Shown here: positions 62,963-64,000 of the stretch, one piece after another
Layout of the letters: each line of letters begins with the position of its first letter
How positions within the stretch are numbered: the stretch's first letter is position 1
DNA from: Alteromonas macleodii ATCC 27126
Lineage (GTDB): Bacteria > Pseudomonadota > Gammaproteobacteria > Enterobacterales > Alteromonadaceae
Assembly: GCF_000172635.2 (NCBI RefSeq)
Contig: NC_018632.1
Span: 4,154,001 to 4,218,000, forward strand
Length of the DNA stretch: 64,000 bases
Reading direction: 5' to 3'
Notes under the pieces: model-generated
Database searches by the model: none
What the model was told of the DNA's origin: nothing
Seen by the model: the letters and a program-made list of their open reading frames with translations, nothing else
Made by a program: the position numbers and the translations under genes

Positions 62963-63712
62963 TTAATCAAGTTCAACTTGGTAATGGTAGTGGTCAGTTC
63001 TACATTTGCTTTCACGATATTCAATGAGTTTACCGTCAATAGACTCAGTGACGCGCGTAACCATAAGTAACGGCATTCCTTTTTCGATACCTAAGCTTTT
63101 TGCATCACTTTTTGAGGCCAAAACCGCTTTAATGCTGTCACGGGTCTTAAATACAGTTTGGTTGTAGTCCGTTTGATAAAAATGATACAGAGTATGCGGA
63201 ATATCTTCTCGCTTCTCGATGTCAGGAAATCGCTTAGACGGTAAATAAATAGTTTCAAGCATACAAAATTCGTTATCGAGAATTCGCCTACGCTTAAGCT
63301 TCACTACTTTGTCTTTAGCGGTAATTGATAGTGCAGTTTGGACACTTTCAATTGGCTCGACCAGCTCTTTACTTAACAGTTCAGCTTTGGGTAGGTCAGC
63401 ACCTTTTCCGTCAGCTTGTAACGGAAAGAAACGAAACAGCGCATCTTGTGCCGTATGCTCAGAAACAAATGTACCGACCCCCTGACGACGGGTTACAATT
63501 TTGGTATCTGTCAGCAATGTTAGCGCTTTGCGAACGGTTCCTTGGCTAACATTGAATTCGTCAGCAAGCTTAAACTCACTAGGTAGCATCTCGCCTGGTT
63601 GCCAACGGCGCTCGACAATAAGCTGCTTAATGTATTCAGCGACTTGTTGATACAGCGGCTGAAAGGCAAGACTTGGACCGCTGAGTTTGTGATCGAATTG
63701 AGATGAAGACAT
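62963..63712 (-). CDS. GntR-family regulator, HutC subfamily (UTRA domain)
   Basis: 249 residues: winged helix (about 17-85: PLYQQVAEYIKQLIVERRWQPGEMLPSEFKLADEFNVSQGTVRKALTLLTD, RRQGVGTFVS) and C-terminal UTRA ligand domain (about 105-245: KLKRRRILDNEFCMLETIYLPSKRFPDIEK, ending HYHYQVELD). Members are repressors released by a small catabolite. Its position between the exporter gene (divergent) and the dioxygenase operon suggests control of both. ATG 63712. Confidence 0.9.
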   Translation of the reverse strand: MSSSQFDHKLSGPSLAFQPLYQQVAEYIKQLIVERRWQPGEMLPSEFKLADEFNVSQGTVRKALTLLTDTKIVTRRQGVGTFVSEHTAQDALFRFFPLQADGKGADLPKAELLSKELVEPIESVQTALSITAKDKVVKLKRRRILDNEFCMLETIYLPSKRFPDIEKREDIPHTLYHFYQTDYNQTVFKTRDSIKAVLASKSDAKSLGIEKGMPLLMVTRVTESIDGKLIEYRESKCRTDHYHYQVELD

Positions 63713-63811
63713 GAACCCTAACCTAAACGCTTAATTTTTGTTGTTATATCATACACAAGAGTTATAGCGCACTTTTGATATAAATCACATACATTGCAGG
63801 AATTACACGTG

Positions 63812-64000
63812 ATGCTTTTGGAAACACTGCTTCCCATGTTTGCGCTATTGGGGCTTGCGACACTGCTACAGACCTTAAGCGGTTTTGGTTTTGGCCTTAT
63901 GGTGGTATCAAGCTTTACGTTATTCGGCATCTTGCCGCTTACGGCGACCACCTTTATGGTGAGTTTTCTAAGTCTTTTCAATTCCATCAGCTTAGTAGTG
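63812..64000 (+). CDS. TauE/SafE family sulfite/sulfoacetate exporter, N-terminal part only
   Basis: The first 63 codons are visible and run off the window end in frame. The peptide is hydrophobic with two clear membrane helices and contains LSGFGFGLMVVSSF, as at the start of TauE/SafE proteins. Start is ATG 63812, or GTG 63809 one codon earlier; AGGA lies at 63798-63801. It is divergent from the GntR regulator. Members are 8-helix permeases that export sulfite, sulfoacetate or thiosulfate. Confidence 0.72.
   Translation, partial: MLLETLLPMFALLGLATLLQTLSGFGFGLMVVSSFTLFGILPLTATTFMVSFLSLFNSISLVV

Noticed and set aside
1-64000. tRNA, rRNA, CRISPR, prophage or insertion sequence
   Set aside because: No cloverleaf-like segments, regularly spaced repeats, transposase-like or phage-like proteins were seen; the gene order is that of a conserved chromosome.

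Overview
The window is a chromosomal segment of a marine gammaproteobacterium, most likely Alteromonas or a close relative in the Alteromonadaceae. The evidence is protein similarity by eye together with E. coli-like gene order: queG <> nnr-tsaE-amiB-mutL-miaA-hfq-hflX-hflK-hflC, rsd <> nudC-hemE, and rpsF-rpsR-rplI. It also carries a TonB receptor, RND efflux, foldase-dependent lipase and chemoreceptors, as expected of a copiotrophic marine heterotroph. Most of the window is ordinary core chromosome. I see no IS element, prophage, CRISPR array, rRNA or tRNA. Non-ATG starts (GTG, TTG) are frequent and often backed by a good Shine-Dalgarno.

Layout. 1-8.3 kb: tail of a homocysteine methyltransferase, an exported protein of unknown function divergent from a LysR regulator, two coupled glutathione transferases, a lipase with its foldase, ubiG, a DUF2237 protein and an aldehyde dehydrogenase. 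8.4-14.6 kb: a thiamine-diphosphate (acetolactate synthase-like) enzyme, a Tat-exported intradiol-dioxygenase lipoprotein, DUF4112, hemH and an AbgT transporter. 14.8-27.9 kb: the hfl/hfq/miaA/mutL/amiB/tsaE/nnr block, queG, and hemE. 28-32.4 kb: a candidate small RNA, nudC, rsd, zur, cheX, yjbQ and an OmpA-like porin with calcium-binding repeats. 32.5-38.7 kb: dnaB, a lipoprotein, an ECF sigma / membrane anti-sigma / DUF4097 operon, a YiiM-type MOSC protein and a metallo-beta-lactamase-fold lipoprotein.

39-48.7 kb: an OmpR/EnvZ-type two-component pair preceded by a Fur-box-like site, facing a PepSY membrane protein and a TonB receptor that also has a Fur-like site (an iron-acquisition locus), then an RND efflux pair. 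49-50.8 kb: the ribosomal rpsF-rpsR-rplI operon without priB, and yebG behind a near-consensus LexA box. 51-53.1 kb: an ABC ATPase/permease pair whose permease carries a Glu-His repeat and whose upstream region holds a Zur-box-like palindrome, suggesting zinc import. 53.2-57.7 kb: a PAS chemoreceptor, a soluble histidine kinase and a CZB (zinc-binding) chemoreceptor.

57.8-64 kb: an apparent five-gene operon (aldo/keto reductase, TauD-like dioxygenase, YeiH exporter, SorA, SorB) with a GntR/HutC-type regulator, repeated CTTGTATAA operator candidates, and a divergent TauE/SafE exporter that runs off the window. I read it as an organosulfur (sulfonate) catabolism cluster that oxidises the sulfite released and exports sulfur oxyanions. 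Together with the Zur-linked ABC pair and the candidate small RNA, it is the most interesting content here.
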